Shown: positions 6,716 through 18,066, counted from the first letter of the stretch. The stretch: DNA of 64,000 nucleotides from an uncultured Prevotellaceae bacterium (GCA_947168395.1 CAMVLT010000003.1:163424-227423); one strand, 5' to 3'. A program made the numbers and translations. Notes: generated by a model from the letters alone, not told the origin.

Positions 6716-9169
6716 ATGGCAAAGAAAAAGACCCAGAAAACCAAGGCGGAAAAGCCCGCAGTCAACCTGTCGGAGGCTTTAGGCATAGACAAGATACTGA
6801 ACAACGAGCGACTGAACTTCTTCGTAGGACTGCTGCTATTCATAGTGGCTATCTACATGACGCTGTCGTTCGTATCCTTCTTCACGACAGGTGCTGCCGA
6901 CCAGAGTTACATTGAGGAACTGCGTGCAGGCGAGCTGCGCAATCTGAATCACGAGTTTTCCAATTCGTGCGGCTCGCTTGGTGCCTACACGGCGTGGTAT
7001 TTCATCAAGCGCTGCTTCGGCATTTCGGCATTCCTCATTCCGGTGTTCCTGTTCATCACGTCACTCAACCTGATGAAGGCCTACCGCATCAAGCTGCTGA
7101 AGTGGTTTCTCTCGATGATGGTCATCATGATTTGGAGCTCCATCACGCTGGCCAAGTTCCTGTCTCCGCTGTTTGCCGAGTCGCACTTCAACCCGGGCGG
7201 CGACCACGGCCGCTTCATCTGCCAGCAAATAGAGGGACTCATCGGTACACCCGGCCTGACGGCCATCCTGGCTTTGGTGGCCATCGCGTTCCTTACTTAT
7301 ATTAGTGCCGAGACCATCTACATCATCCGCAAGCTGCTGAACCCGAAGAAATTCTTCGACACGGTGAAGTTCAAGATTACGAATAACGACCCCGACGAAC
7401 CCATAGAATCCTACGAGAGCCAGATACAGACGCTGGAAGACCCGGAAGTGTTTGACGACCCCTCGGAGCAAGTGGTGACTTTCGAAATGACGAATGTGAC
7501 GAATGAGCCTCATGAGTCAGATGAGCCACACGAGGCCAGCAAACCCCAAGAGCCCCATGACTCGGAACCAGGCTTTGAGGTGGAAACCGTGAAAAACGAG
7601 GAAACGGCCGACCAGAAAACGCTGGTGCAGGTGGGAGAGCAGGAGCTGGAGCCTTACGACCCCAAGCGCGACTTGGAGAACTACCACTACCCCACCCTGG
7701 ACCTGCTGAAGAAGTACGACAACGACGGCAAGCCCTATATCGACATGGAGGAGCAGACGAAAAACAAGAACCGCATCGTGGAGGTGCTGCGCACGTTCGG
7801 TGTGGAGATTTCAACCATCAAGGCTACTGTCGGCCCCACCATCACCCTGTACGAGATAACGCTGGCTCCGGGTGTGCGCATCTCGAAGGTGCGCTCGCTG
7901 GAGGACGACATCGCCCTGAGCCTCTCGGCCTTGGGCATCCGTATCATCGCGCCTATTCCCGGCAAGGGTACCATCGGTATTGAGGTGCCTAACGCCAAGC
8001 CCTCAATTGTGTCGATGGAGTCGATACTGAACTCGAAGAAGTTCCAGGAGTCGACTATGGAGCTGCCCTGCGCCATCGGTAAGACCATTACCAACGAGGT
8101 GTTCATGTTCGACCTGGCCAAGGCGCCCCACCTGTTGGTAGCTGGTGCTACGGGTCAAGGTAAGTCGGTAGGTCTGAACGCCATTATCACCTCTTTATTA
8201 TATAAGAAGCATCCTGCCGAGATGAAAATCGTGCTGGTTGACCCCAAGAAGGTGGAGTTCTCCATCTACAACCCGCTTGTCAACCACTTCCTGGCCAAGG
8301 TGCCCGACGAGGACTCCGACCCCATCATCACCGACGTGACAAAGGTGGTGCGCACGCTGAACTCGCTCTGCAAGGAGATGGACACGCGCTACGACCTGCT
8401 GAAGCTGGCTGGCGCACGCAACATCAAGGAATACAACAAGAAATTCATTGAGCGCCGCCTCAATCCCAACAACGGCCACCGCTACATGCCTTACATCGTG
8501 GTCATCATCGACGAGTTCGGCGACCTCATCATGACAGCCGGCAAGGAGATTGAGCTGCCCATTGCCCGCATTGCCCAGCTGGCCCGTGCCGTGGGTATTC
8601 ACATGGTCATTGCCACGCAACGTCCGACGACCACCATCATCACGGGTAACATCAAGGCCAACTTCCCAGGACGTATTGCCTTCAAGGTGTCGGCCGGCAT
8701 CGACTCGAAGACCATTCTCGACCGCACGGGAGCCCAGCAGCTCATCGGTCGCGGCGACATGCTGTTCCTCGCCGGCTCGGAACCGGTACGTGTGCAATGC
8801 GCCTTTGTCGACACGCCCGAGGTGGAGCACATCAACGACTTCATAGCCCAGCAGCAGAGCTACAACATGCCGTTCGAACTGCCGGAGCCTGACGTTGCCG
8901 ACGGTGACTTGGGCGGCGAGTCGCACGACGTGGACATGACGCACCTCGACCCGATGTTCGAGGATGCTGCCCGACTGATTGTCATCAACCAAAGTGGCTC
9001 CACATCGCTCATCCAGCGCAAATTCTCGATTGGCTACAACCGTGCCGGCCGCCTGATGGACCAGATGGAGAAGGCTGGCGTGGTGGGCCCCGCCGTGGGC
9101 TCGAAGCCGCGTGAGGTATTGATACAGGACGAAGTAACGCTGAATAACCTGATTAGCAACTTAAAATAA
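6716..9169 (+). CDS. ftsK: DNA translocase FtsK/SpoIIIE
   Basis: An 817-residue membrane-anchored DNA pump that clears and resolves chromosome termini at the division septum. Four hydrophobic helices lie in the first 200 residues, followed by a Glu/Pro-rich linker (about 230-320) much shorter than in E. coli. The RecA-like motor carries Walker A AGATGQGKSVGLNAI near residue 476 and Walker B VVIIDEFGDLIM. The C-terminal winged-helix gamma domain (DAARLIVINQSGSTSLIQ onward) is the part that reads KOPS-like polarity sequences. The start MAKKKTQKTK is chosen because the in-frame codons upstream overlap the promoter. Only 3 bases separate it from the next gene. Confidence 0.95.
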   Translation: MAKKKTQKTKAEKPAVNLSEALGIDKILNNERLNFFVGLLLFIVAIYMTLSFVSFFTTGAADQSYIEELRAGELRNLNHEFSNSCGSLGAYTAWYFIKRCFGISAFLIPVFLFITSLNLMKAYRIKLLKWFLSMMVIMIWSSITLAKFLSPLFAESHFNPGGDHGRFICQQIEGLIGTPGLTAILALVAIAFLTYISAETIYIIRKLLNPKKFFDTVKFKITNNDPDEPIESYESQIQTLEDPEVFDDPSEQVVTFEMTNVTNEPHESDEPHEASKPQEPHDSEPGFEVETVKNEETADQKTLVQVGEQELEPYDPKRDLENYHYPTLDLLKKYDNDGKPYIDMEEQTKNKNRIVEVLRTFGVEISTIKATVGPTITLYEITLAPGVRISKVRSLEDDIALSLSALGIRIIAPIPGKGTIGIEVPNAKPSIVSMESILNSKKFQESTMELPCAIGKTITNEVFMFDLAKAPHLLVAGATGQGKSVGLNAIITSLLYKKHPAEMKIVLVDPKKVEFSIYNPLVNHFLAKVPDEDSDPIITDVTKVVRTLNSLCKEMDTRYDLLKLAGARNIKEYNKKFIERRLNPNNGHRYMPYIVVIIDEFGDLIMTAGKEIELPIARIAQLARAVGIHMVIATQRPTTTIITGNIKANFPGRIAFKVSAGIDSKTILDRTGAQQLIGRGDMLFLAGSEPVRVQCAFVDTPEVEHINDFIAQQQSYNMPFELPEPDVADGDLGGESHDVDMTHLDPMFEDAARLIVINQSGSTSLIQRKFSIGYNRAGRLMDQMEKAGVVGPAVGSKPREVLIQDEVTLNNLISNLK

Positions 9170-9172
9170 GGA

Positions 9173-9772
9173 ATGAATATGAAAAAGATTGTTTTTGTGA
9201 TGTCATTACTGCTGACCACCGCCCTCGCTTTCGGCCAGTCAGCTAAGAGCGTGCTCGACAAGACGGCCTCAGTTGTCAGCAATAAAAGCGGTGTGCAGGC
9301 CAACTTCACCATGTCGGGCGGCATGGGCAACGTCAGCGGGACGATAGCCGTAAAAGGACGTAAGTTCCACGCTACCACGCCCGTAGCCACTATGTGGTTT
9401 GACGGGAAGACCATGTGGACGTACATGAAGAAGAATGAGGAAGTGAACGTCACGACGCCCAACGAGACGCAGTTGCAGAAAATCAATCCCTACAACTTCA
9501 TCAATCTCTACAAGCAGGGCTACGACATGACAATGAGTCAGTCGGACAAGTCGTACACCGTACACCTGACCGCCCAGAAGACCGGAAAGATAGCCGAACT
9601 GTTCATCACCGTTGACAAGAAGTCGTACCACCCCACGCAGGTAAAGATGCTGCAAGGCAATAAGTGGACCGTATTCGACATCAGCAACCTGAAGGCACAG
9701 GCTATCAGCGATGCCACATTTACGTTCAATGCCAAAGACTTCCCTTCGGCCGAGGTGATTGACCTGCGATAG
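9173..9772 (+). CDS. lolA: LolA-like outer-membrane lipoprotein carrier
   Basis: A 199-residue exported protein with a clear signal peptide (MNMKKIVFVMSLLLTTALAF, cleavage near FGQS) and the half-barrel fold expected of LolA. Conserved features include ATMWFDGKTMWTYMK and the INPYNFINLYKQGY stretch. LolA carries lipoproteins through the periplasm from the LolCDE complex to the outer membrane, a heavy load in an organism rich in SusD lipoproteins. It follows ftsK by 3 bases, an order familiar in Bacteroidota, so co-transcription from the ftsK promoter is likely. A second ATG two codons in (MKKIVF) is an alternative start. Confidence 0.85.
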   Translation: MNMKKIVFVMSLLLTTALAFGQSAKSVLDKTASVVSNKSGVQANFTMSGGMGNVSGTIAVKGRKFHATTPVATMWFDGKTMWTYMKKNEEVNVTTPNETQLQKINPYNFINLYKQGYDMTMSQSDKSYTVHLTAQKTGKIAELFITVDKKSYHPTQVKMLQGNKWTVFDISNLKAQAISDATFTFNAKDFPSAEVIDLR

Positions 9773-9779
9773 TAACGAC

Positions 9780-10139
9780 ATGAAGAAATTTGTTTTCACC
9801 ATTCTGATAGCGATGGGCAGCTGCCTGGCAGGTTACGCCGATGACGGCAAGGTGGTGACCGTCAACGGGCAGACCACCAGCAAGCCCGTCACCAAACTGA
9901 CGTTCAGCGGCGACAACATCGTGCTGCACTTCAACGACGGCACTACCCAGGCTGTTGATATGAGCAACGTGGTCATCACGTTCAACATCACCGATGCTGT
10001 CAAAGCCCTGGCCTCGGAGCCGAAGGATGCTCCCGTCAGTTATTTCGATCTGAACGGCCGTCAGCTGAAAAGTGCGCCCAAGAAGGGTAGCTACATGATG
10101 AGGAAGGGCAACAAAGTGGTGAAACTCCTTACCAAGTAG
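9780..10139 (+). CDS. Small secreted protein with C-terminal sorting-like tail
   Basis: A 119-residue protein starting MKKFVFTILIAMGSCLAGYA, a standard signal peptide. The mature part has a short beta-rich repeat (VTKLTFSGDNIVLHFNDG then VVITFNITDA) that resembles the N-terminal module of the pectate lyase just downstream (SIDFDAATSRVTFT then IQSIGFS). It ends SYFDLNGRQLKSAPKKGSY and a Lys-rich close, like the C-terminal tails of many Prevotella secreted proteins and reminiscent of type IX secretion tails. Function unknown. It sits 7 bases after lolA and 9 bases before the lyase, so it belongs to the same transcript. An earlier in-frame ATG at 9759 overlaps lolA and would spoil the signal peptide. 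Confidence 0.75.
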   Translation: MKKFVFTILIAMGSCLAGYADDGKVVTVNGQTTSKPVTKLTFSGDNIVLHFNDGTTQAVDMSNVVITFNITDAVKALASEPKDAPVSYFDLNGRQLKSAPKKGSYMMRKGNKVVKLLTK

Positions 10140-10148
10140 GCTTTGACG

Positions 10149-11993
10149 ATGAAGAAACTCCTACTGCTTTTGGCCATCGTGGCGACGGGCACCAACATCC
10201 GTGCTCAGCAGGCTGCTGTGTCTAAAAACGCGGATGCCAACCAGGCCTGTGTCAAACTGACAGACAACAGCGTGAGGTATTACAATACCGACGACCTGAA
10301 GAGCATCGACTTCGACGCGGCAACCAGCCGTGTTACTTTCACCACCCTGACGGACGCTACCGACACCTACGATGACAACATACAAAGTATCGGATTCAGC
10401 AAACGGGCCGCAGGCGACATCGTGAACGATGGCCTGAACATCACCGAGTCGAGGGCCTGGTTAGAGTCGCTGTACGCCAAATGGGAGCCGGTAGCAGAGG
10501 CCAAGGGCTACAACGTCTATGTGAAAGGCGGACAGTATACCGACTTTACGAAGATTGATGACCAGCTGGTGCGCAACTACGGCACTTACGTCCGGGCTGA
10601 TGCCGTCGGGCTGAGAGCGGGCGTCTATGAGCTGAAGGTGGTTGCCGTGGATGCCGCCGGACAAGAGACCTCATACGCAGGTACCGTCAGCAACCTGAAC
10701 GTCACGAACTACAGCCGTCAGGGCTACGCCCACTTCAACTACACGGCGGGCGTGGGAGCCTATAACGACGACGGTACGCTGAAGAGCGGGGCCAAAGTGT
10801 TCTACGTGACGAAGGAAACGGCCAAGACCATCCAGACAAGCGTCGTTACGTCGAGCAAAGGTGCAAAGACTGATTGTACGGGGTGGCAGGCCATATTGGC
10901 AGCTTACGAGAAAGGCTACGACAAGACACCCATGACGTTCCGCATCATTGGACTGGTAACCAAAGACGACTTGGACGCCACGGGCAGCAAGGAGGAAGGC
11001 CTGCAGCTGAAAGGCAAGCAAGCCGACAGCGAACTGAACATCACGATTGAGGGTATTGGCGACGACGCCACCGTCAGAGGCTTCGGCTTCCTCGTCAGGA
11101 AGAGCCGCAGCGTGGAGTTCCGCAATTTCGGCATCATGCGCTGCATGGACGACGGCATTTCGTTAGATACCGACAATGCTAATATCTGGATTCACCACTT
11201 GGACGTCTTCTACGGCCCAAACGGTAGTGGAGACCACGCCAAAGGCGACGGGTCGGTGGACGTGAAGAGCGACTCGAAGTACGTGAGCATCAGCTACTGC
11301 CACTACTGGGACACGGGCAAGACCAACATGTTGGGCATGAAAAGCGAAAGCGGCCCCAACTACGTGAGCTACGACCACAACTGGTTCGACCACTCCGACT
11401 CCCGTCATCCCCGCATTCGCACGATGAGCGTCCATGTGTGGAACAACTACTTCGACAACGTTGCCAAATACGGCGTCGGAGCCACTACCGCCAGCAGCGT
11501 GTTCGTGGAGAGCAACTACTTCCTGAACACCAAAAAGCCCATACTAAGTTCGGGACAGGGCACCGATGCTCTAGGCAGCGGCACCTTCTCGGGCGAGGAC
11601 GGAGGCATGATAAAGGCATACGGCAACTACTTCGACCGCACGGCCAAGAACTTCAAGTACTATACGCAACAGAATCCTGCCGCCACGGGCTACGACGCCT
11701 ACGAGACCAGCAGCCGTGAGGAACAGGTGCCCGAAACGGAGGTTACTCGGAAGGGAGGCACAACCTACAACAATTTCGATACTGACGAAAAGAAGATATA
11801 CCCTTACGTGGCGGATGCCGCACAAGATGTACCTGCCATCGTGACGGGTTACTACGGGGCCGGGCGCATGAATCACGGCGATTTCCGATATACTTTCAGC
11901 GACAATGTAGGCGACGACAACGCCGATTCTGCCTACGATGCAAAGCTGGGGTTGATGCTCGACAGTTACGAAACCAAGCTGATTGTTTGGTAA
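10149..11993 (+). CDS. Pectate lyase, polysaccharide lyase family 1
   Basis: A 614-residue exported enzyme that cleaves polygalacturonate by beta-elimination. The signal peptide is MKKLLLLLAIVATGTNIRAQ. Residues 20-80 form a small beta module and 95-190 a fibronectin type III-like domain (ITESRAWLESLYAKWEPV). The lyase beta-helix follows: NIWIHHLDVF, DGSVDVKSDSKYVSISYCHY, NYVSYDHNWFDHSDSRHPRI with the calcium/substrate Asp and Arg residues of PL1, and VHVWNNYFDNVAKYGVGATT. No C-terminal sorting tail is visible. I chose the ATG at 10149 over the TTG at 10143. Its place behind ftsK and lolA rather than in a PUL is unusual. Confidence 0.9.
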   Translation: MKKLLLLLAIVATGTNIRAQQAAVSKNADANQACVKLTDNSVRYYNTDDLKSIDFDAATSRVTFTTLTDATDTYDDNIQSIGFSKRAAGDIVNDGLNITESRAWLESLYAKWEPVAEAKGYNVYVKGGQYTDFTKIDDQLVRNYGTYVRADAVGLRAGVYELKVVAVDAAGQETSYAGTVSNLNVTNYSRQGYAHFNYTAGVGAYNDDGTLKSGAKVFYVTKETAKTIQTSVVTSSKGAKTDCTGWQAILAAYEKGYDKTPMTFRIIGLVTKDDLDATGSKEEGLQLKGKQADSELNITIEGIGDDATVRGFGFLVRKSRSVEFRNFGIMRCMDDGISLDTDNANIWIHHLDVFYGPNGSGDHAKGDGSVDVKSDSKYVSISYCHYWDTGKTNMLGMKSESGPNYVSYDHNWFDHSDSRHPRIRTMSVHVWNNYFDNVAKYGVGATTASSVFVESNYFLNTKKPILSSGQGTDALGSGTFSGEDGGMIKAYGNYFDRTAKNFKYYTQQNPAATGYDAYETSSREEQVPETEVTRKGGTTYNNFDTDEKKIYPYVADAAQDVPAIVTGYYGAGRMNHGDFRYTFSDNVGDDNADSAYDAKLGLMLDSYETKLIVW

Positions 11994-12017
11994 TACGGAA
12001 TATTTTTCGTACCTTTG
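11986..12017 (+). promoter_or_regulatory. Promoter of the ABC-F gene
   Basis: TTTG at 11986-11989 and TACCTTTG at 12010-12017 are separated by exactly 20 bases, a full match to the Bacteroidota consensus. The -33 box lies inside the last codons of the pectate lyase gene. The ABC-F start is 35 bases downstream. Confidence 0.8.
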
Positions 12018-12046
12018 CACCCTGTTAAATATAATAAGGTATATAA

Positions 12047-13664
<1,618 letters not shown>

Positions 13665-13666
<2 letters not shown>

Positions 13667-13692
13667 TTTGCGAAATGAGATTTGAGAATTGA
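13665..13692 (+). repeat. 14-base tandem duplication at the ABC-F stop codon
   Basis: Two 14-base units, GATTTGCGAAATGA and GATTTGAGAATTGA, share 11 of 14 bases. The first begins inside the TGA stop codon (13664-13666) of the ABC-F gene. Similar repeats occur at other gene ends in this window. Confidence 0.65.
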
Positions 13693-13746
13693 TATTTCGG
13701 CACGGTTTTTGCTGGATAAACAATAAATCTACAAACATTTGCTATT

Positions 13747-14319
13747 ATGGAAGAAAAAGATATCAACATCGAAGAGAGTGAGACTCTGAATGAGGCTCCC
13801 GTAGAAGAGACGGAAGAAAAGAACGAGACTGAGACGGAGACTTCGACCGAGACTGAATTTGAGGAAGCTGAAGAAATCAGTAAGCTGCAGTCTCAGATCG
13901 CAATCCTGAATGACAAATACCTGCGTTCGGTAGCTGAGTTCGACAATTACCGCAAACGCACCCTGAAAGAGCGCGCCGAACTGATACTGAACGGCGGCGA
14001 GAAGGTGATAACTGCCATTTTGCCAGTTGTTGACGACATGGAACGCGCCATCGACAACGGCACAAAGACCGACGATCCGCAGGTACTACGCGAAGGCATG
14101 GAACTGATTTACCATAAACTGATGAAAGTGCTTGAGAGCCAAGGGGTCAGTATCATCAAAACCGAAGAAGAAGACTTCGATACCGATGTTCACGAGGCTG
14201 TGGCAATGGTTCCTGGCATGGGTGACGACAAGAAAGGCAAGGTCATCGACTGCCTGCAAAAGGGATACAAACTGAATGACAAAGTAATACGCCACGCCAA
14301 AGTGGCAGTAGGACAATAA
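13747..14319 (+). CDS. grpE: Nucleotide exchange factor GrpE
   Basis: A 190-residue co-chaperone that drives ADP release from DnaK. The first 55 residues are very acidic and repetitive ([18 protein letters not shown]). A long coiled coil runs through [20 protein letters not shown], and the family signature is the [12 protein letters not shown] region followed by [12 protein letters not shown]. The C-terminal beta domain includes [17 protein letters not shown] and [11 protein letters not shown]. It is followed after 2 bases by dnaJ, the usual Bacteroidota order with dnaK elsewhere. I could not find a clear HrcA (CIRCE) site or a consensus promoter in the 80 bases upstream. Confidence 0.95.
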   Translation: MEEKDINIEESETLNEAPVEETEEKNETETETSTETEFEEAEEISKLQSQIAILNDKYLRSVAEFDNYRKRTLKERAELILNGGEKVITAILPVVDDMERAIDNGTKTDDPQVLREGMELIYHKLMKVLESQGVSIIKTEEEDFDTDVHEAVAMVPGMGDDKKGKVIDCLQKGYKLNDKVIRHAKVAVGQ

Positions 14320-14321
14320 CA

Positions 14322-15473
14322 ATGGCACAAAAAAGAGACTACTACGAGGTGCTGGGCGTCGATAAAGGCGCATCAGAAGACGAAATCAAAAAGGCGTATC
14401 GTAAGATAGCCATCAAATACCATCCTGACCGTAACCCCGGTGACAAGAACGCTGAGGAAAAGTTCAAGGAGGCAGCTGAAGCCTACGACGTGCTGCACGA
14501 CCCGCAGAAGCGTCAGCAGTACGACCGGTTCGGATTCGACGGCCCCTTAGGCGGAGGCTTCGGAGGCTTCGGAGGGGCCAGCATGAATATGGACGACATC
14601 TTCTCGATGTTCGGCGACATATTCGGCGGTCACGGTTTCGGAGGCTTCGGAGGTGGTACACGCCATGCACAGCAGCACCAAGGCAGCAACCTGCGCTTGA
14701 AGGTGAGGCTGACTCTGGAGGAAATCAACCAAGGCGTCACCAAGAAGTTCAAGGTTCGCAAGGACATTGTATGCAGCCACTGCCAAGGCACAGGTGCCGA
14801 GAAGGGTTCGGTCAACGAGCAATGCCCAACGTGTCACGGCTCGGGTGTCATCACCCACACCACGCAGAGCATCTTTGGCATGATGCAGACTCAGGGCGTA
14901 TGTCCCACCTGTGGCGGTGAAGGCACAGTCATCAAGAACAAATGCCATGAGTGCGGCGGCGAAGGTGTGGTCAAGGGCGAGGAAGTCGTTGAGATCAAAA
15001 TACCCGCTGGCGTGGCCGAAGGTATGGTAGTCAACGTACCAGGCAAGGGTAACGCTGGTCGTCGTAACGGTGTCAATGGTGACATACAGGTTTTCATCGA
15101 AGAGGAGCGTCACGATACCTTTATCCGTGATGGTAACGACCTTATATACAACTTATTGCTCGACTTCCCTACAGCAGCACTTGGCGGTGAAATAGAAATA
15201 CCCACCATCGAAGGCAACAAGCTCAAAGTGAAGATAGAGAACGGTACGCAGCCTGGCAAGACGCTGCGGCTACGCGGCAAGGGACTGCCCGTGGTACAAG
15301 GCTACGGCAGCGGCAAGGGCGACATGGTGGTCAACATCAGCGTGTACATACCCAAAACGTTAAGCCGCGACGAGAAGGAAGCTGTGCAACGATTCAAGGA
15401 CAGCGACAACTTCAAGGGCGACAAGCAGACGAAGGAAACTATTTTCCAACGCTTCAAAAACTACTTCAACTGA
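14322..15473 (+). CDS. dnaJ: Chaperone DnaJ
   Basis: A 383-residue class I J-protein that delivers substrates to DnaK and stimulates its ATPase. The J domain (1-70) has the essential HPD in [13 protein letters not shown] Gly/Phe-rich linker (70-110) is followed by four zinc-finger repeats, [27 protein letters not shown] and CHECGGEGV, and the two C-terminal beta-barrel domains. Start and stop fit the usual length. It is translated 2 bases after grpE and must share its transcript. No hairpin is seen in the 34 bases before folC, so read-through is possible. Confidence 0.97.
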   Translation: MAQKRDYYEVLGVDKGASEDEIKKAYRKIAIKYHPDRNPGDKNAEEKFKEAAEAYDVLHDPQKRQQYDRFGFDGPLGGGFGGFGGASMNMDDIFSMFGDIFGGHGFGGFGGGTRHAQQHQGSNLRLKVRLTLEEINQGVTKKFKVRKDIVCSHCQGTGAEKGSVNEQCPTCHGSGVITHTTQSIFGMMQTQGVCPTCGGEGTVIKNKCHECGGEGVVKGEEVVEIKIPAGVAEGMVVNVPGKGNAGRRNGVNGDIQVFIEEERHDTFIRDGNDLIYNLLLDFPTAALGGEIEIPTIEGNKLKVKIENGTQPGKTLRLRGKGLPVVQGYGSGKGDMVVNISVYIPKTLSRDEKEAVQRFKDSDNFKGDKQTKETIFQRFKNYFN

Positions 15474-15507
15474 GTAAATAGTAAACAGTCAAATTGTACA
15501 TACCCCG

Positions 15508-16827
15508 ATGACCTACGCCGAAACCTGTAACTGGCTATTCAACCTCACGGCCAACTATGAAAGCCAAGGAAAGAACGGATACAAGCCCGGACTCGAAACC
15601 ATGCTGAAGCTGGACGAGCACTACGACATGCCGCACCAGAACTTCAAGTCCATTCACATTGCCGGTACCAACGGTAAGGGTTCCGTTTCTCACACCTTGG
15701 CCTCGTTCTTACAGGTTTGCGGCTACAGGGTAGGTTTATACACATCCCCTCACTTGCTTGACTTCAGCGAGAGAATCCGTATCAACGGAATGCCCATCGA
15801 CGAGAACTACGTCGTCAATTTTGTGGAGGAAGACCAGGAGCTGTTCAAGTCTCTCGGTGCTACGTTCTTCGAGATTACCACTATCATGGCCTTCAAGTAC
15901 TTCAGCGACAACGATGTGGATATTGCCATCATTGAAGTAGGCTTGGGCGGCCGGCTCGACAGCACCAATATCATTACACCTATCTTATCAATTATCACAA
16001 ACATCAGTCTTGACCACACACAGTTACTCGGCAACTCTGTTGAGATGATAGCCTTGGAGAAAGGTGGCATCATCAAGCCTGAAGTACCAGTGGTAATCGG
16101 CGAGACACAGCCTGAGACGCGGTCCGTATTCAAGGCCATTGCAGCGGAACGCAACGCCCCCATCGTCTTTGCCGAGGAAGACGAGGAGCTGTTGGAGTCG
16201 CAGTTCATGCCCGATAACTACGGCATCTACTACAAGACACGTCACTACGGTGAATTCAAGGGACAGCTTTGCGGTCACTATCAGGCCAACAACACCCGCA
16301 CCATATTGTCATCACTCCTCGAACTGATGAAGTTGGACATAATCTGTCAACCCACCAACCACGAAACGGAGCAGTTCATGCATCGCGAACTGAGTGAGGC
16401 ATTCCTGCACGTTTGTGACTTTACTGGGTTGAAGGGACGCTGGCAGACTGTCCGCACCTCACCCACCGTTATCTGCGACATCGGCCACAACGTTGCCGCC
16501 TGGCAGTATCTCAGTCTGCAACTCGAAGCCGTCAAATGCAAGAATATGCACATCATCTTCGGCATGCTCGACGACAAAGACATCTACAACATCATGTCGA
16601 TACTGCCCAAGAATGCCACCTACTATTTCACCAAAGCAAATACCAAGCGGGCATTGCCTGAGCAGTCACTCATGGTTTTTGGGCAACAATTCGGACTGAA
16701 TGGCTCCAGCTACCCCGATGTGGCATCTGCCTACTCGGCAGCCATAAAAGTAGCAGAAAAAGAGGACTTTATCTTCGTCGGAGGCAGCAATTATGTAGTC
16801 GCAGAATTCCTGAAATCGAGGGTTTAG
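15508..16827 (+). CDS. folC: Bifunctional folylpolyglutamate/dihydrofolate synthase
   Basis: A 439-residue Mur-ligase-type enzyme that adds L-glutamate to dihydropteroate and to folates. The ATP loop is IHIAGTNGKGSVSH near residue 50. The substrate-linked SPHLLDFSERIRING block follows, then IIEVGLGGRLDSTNI with the metal-binding Glu and the ISLDHTQLLG motif with the conserved His. The C-terminal ligase domain contains WQTVRTSPTVICDIGHNVAA. It starts 34 bases after dnaJ on the same strand and ends about 105 bases before galM. Confidence 0.95.
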   Translation: MTYAETCNWLFNLTANYESQGKNGYKPGLETMLKLDEHYDMPHQNFKSIHIAGTNGKGSVSHTLASFLQVCGYRVGLYTSPHLLDFSERIRINGMPIDENYVVNFVEEDQELFKSLGATFFEITTIMAFKYFSDNDVDIAIIEVGLGGRLDSTNIITPILSIITNISLDHTQLLGNSVEMIALEKGGIIKPEVPVVIGETQPETRSVFKAIAAERNAPIVFAEEDEELLESQFMPDNYGIYYKTRHYGEFKGQLCGHYQANNTRTILSSLLELMKLDIICQPTNHETEQFMHRELSEAFLHVCDFTGLKGRWQTVRTSPTVICDIGHNVAAWQYLSLQLEAVKCKNMHIIFGMLDDKDIYNIMSILPKNATYYFTKANTKRALPEQSLMVFGQQFGLNGSSYPDVASAYSAAIKVAEKEDFIFVGGSNYVVAEFLKSRV

Positions 16828-16872
16828 GTGTTTTTAACACTCACGTAAACGTTTTTTTAGTCGTTTCATTCG

Positions 16873-16900
16873 TTTGTTTGATTTATTTTTTGTTACTTTG
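16873..16900 (+). promoter_or_regulatory. Probable promoter of the galactose operon
   Basis: TTACTTTG at 16893-16900 matches seven of eight positions of the TAnnTTTG box. TTTG at 16873-16876 is a candidate -33 box, but the 16-base spacing is shorter than the usual 19-21. galM starts 32 bases downstream. Confidence 0.5.
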
Positions 16901-16932
16901 TAAGCAAATTCTTTAACTTAAAACAAACAGTT

Positions 16933-18024
16933 ATGGCGAACACTACAGAAAATGCGAATCTTTGTGGTCTGAAGCGTGAAGACTTCCAGGCCACTATCAA
17001 CGGTAAGAAAACCGATTTGTACATCCTGCGCAACCGTAAAGGTTACGAAGTTGCAATCTCAAATTATGGCGGTGCTATCTGTGCCATCATGGTGCCCGAC
17101 AAGGACGGCAACGTGGGTAACGTCATTCAGGGACACGCCAACATCCAGCAGCTGACCAGCGGCGATGAGCCTTACCTCTCTACACTGATAGGCCGTTGGG
17201 GCAACCGTATCTGCAAAGGACAGTTCACGCTGAATGGCAAAGAGTATCAGCTGGCCATCAACAACGGACCTAACCACCTGCACGGCGGTCTCAAAGGCTT
17301 CAATGCCAAGATTTGGGATGCCCGTCAGATGGGTCCCCGCTCGCTGGCCTTGCACCGCATCTCCAGCTATGGTGAAGAGGGTTATACAGGCGAACTTGAC
17401 ATTACCGTGGAGTTCACCTTTACCGACCTCAACGAATTGGTTATTGAGTATTTGGCAACAACCAACAAGAAAACCATCGTCAACCTGACGCACCACGCTT
17501 TCTTCTCATTGGCAGGCACCGCAGATCCCACTCCTACAATTGATGACCTGATCTGCGAGATTAACGCTGACTTCTATCTGCCTACCGACGACACCGCCAT
17601 TCCTACTGGCGAGATTCTGAAGGTTGAAGGCACACCGTTCGACTTCCGCACCCCGAAAGCTATCGGCAAGGAAATCGATGCTGACAATGAGCAGATTAAG
17701 TTTGGCAACGGCTACGACCACAACTACGTGCTGAACAAGAAGGAAGAAGGTGAAATGAGCTTTGCTGCCAGACTGACCGACCCGAAGAGCGGACGTACGC
17801 TGGAGTGCTACACCACCGAACCTGGCATGCAGCTTTATACGGGTAACTACTTGTGCGGCTACAAGGGCGCCAACGGTGCAACGTTCCCCCGCCGTTCGGC
17901 TGTATGCTTAGAGACCCAGCACTTCCCCGACACGCCCAACCGTCCGTACTTCCCCAGTGTCGTGCTGAATCCCGGTGAGCGTTACAAGCAGAAGACTATC
18001 TACAGATTCGGTATAGCCGAATAG
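16933..18024 (+). CDS. galM: Aldose 1-epimerase (mutarotase)
   Basis: A 363-residue mutarotase that interconverts the alpha and beta anomers of galactose, supplying galactokinase with the alpha form. The catalytic pieces are GPNHLHGGLKGF with the first His, NLTHHAFFSLAG with the second His, and the C-terminal ETQHFPDTPN with the catalytic Glu. No signal peptide is seen, so it is cytoplasmic. It heads a unit with a sugar permease, galK and transketolase. The stop codon is directly followed by three 14-base tandem units. Confidence 0.93.
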   Translation: MANTTENANLCGLKREDFQATINGKKTDLYILRNRKGYEVAISNYGGAICAIMVPDKDGNVGNVIQGHANIQQLTSGDEPYLSTLIGRWGNRICKGQFTLNGKEYQLAINNGPNHLHGGLKGFNAKIWDARQMGPRSLALHRISSYGEEGYTGELDITVEFTFTDLNELVIEYLATTNKKTIVNLTHHAFFSLAGTADPTPTIDDLICEINADFYLPTDDTAIPTGEILKVEGTPFDFRTPKAIGKEIDADNEQIKFGNGYDHNYVLNKKEEGEMSFAARLTDPKSGRTLECYTTEPGMQLYTGNYLCGYKGANGATFPRRSAVCLETQHFPDTPNRPYFPSVVLNPGERYKQKTIYRFGIAE

Positions 18025-18066
18025 GATTTGAGTATCGAGGTTTGAGATTTGGGATTTGTCAAATAA
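18025..18066 (+). repeat. 14-base tandem repeat after the galM stop, with an overlapping inverted repeat
   Basis: Three 14-base units start immediately after the TAG of galM: GATTTGAGTATCGA, GGTTTGAGATTTGG and GATTTGTCAAATAA. Within them GAGGTTTGAGA (18037-18047) is the exact complement of TCTCAAACCTC at 18079-18089, which would give an 11-bp stem with a 31-base loop between galM and the permease gene. Confidence 0.6.
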
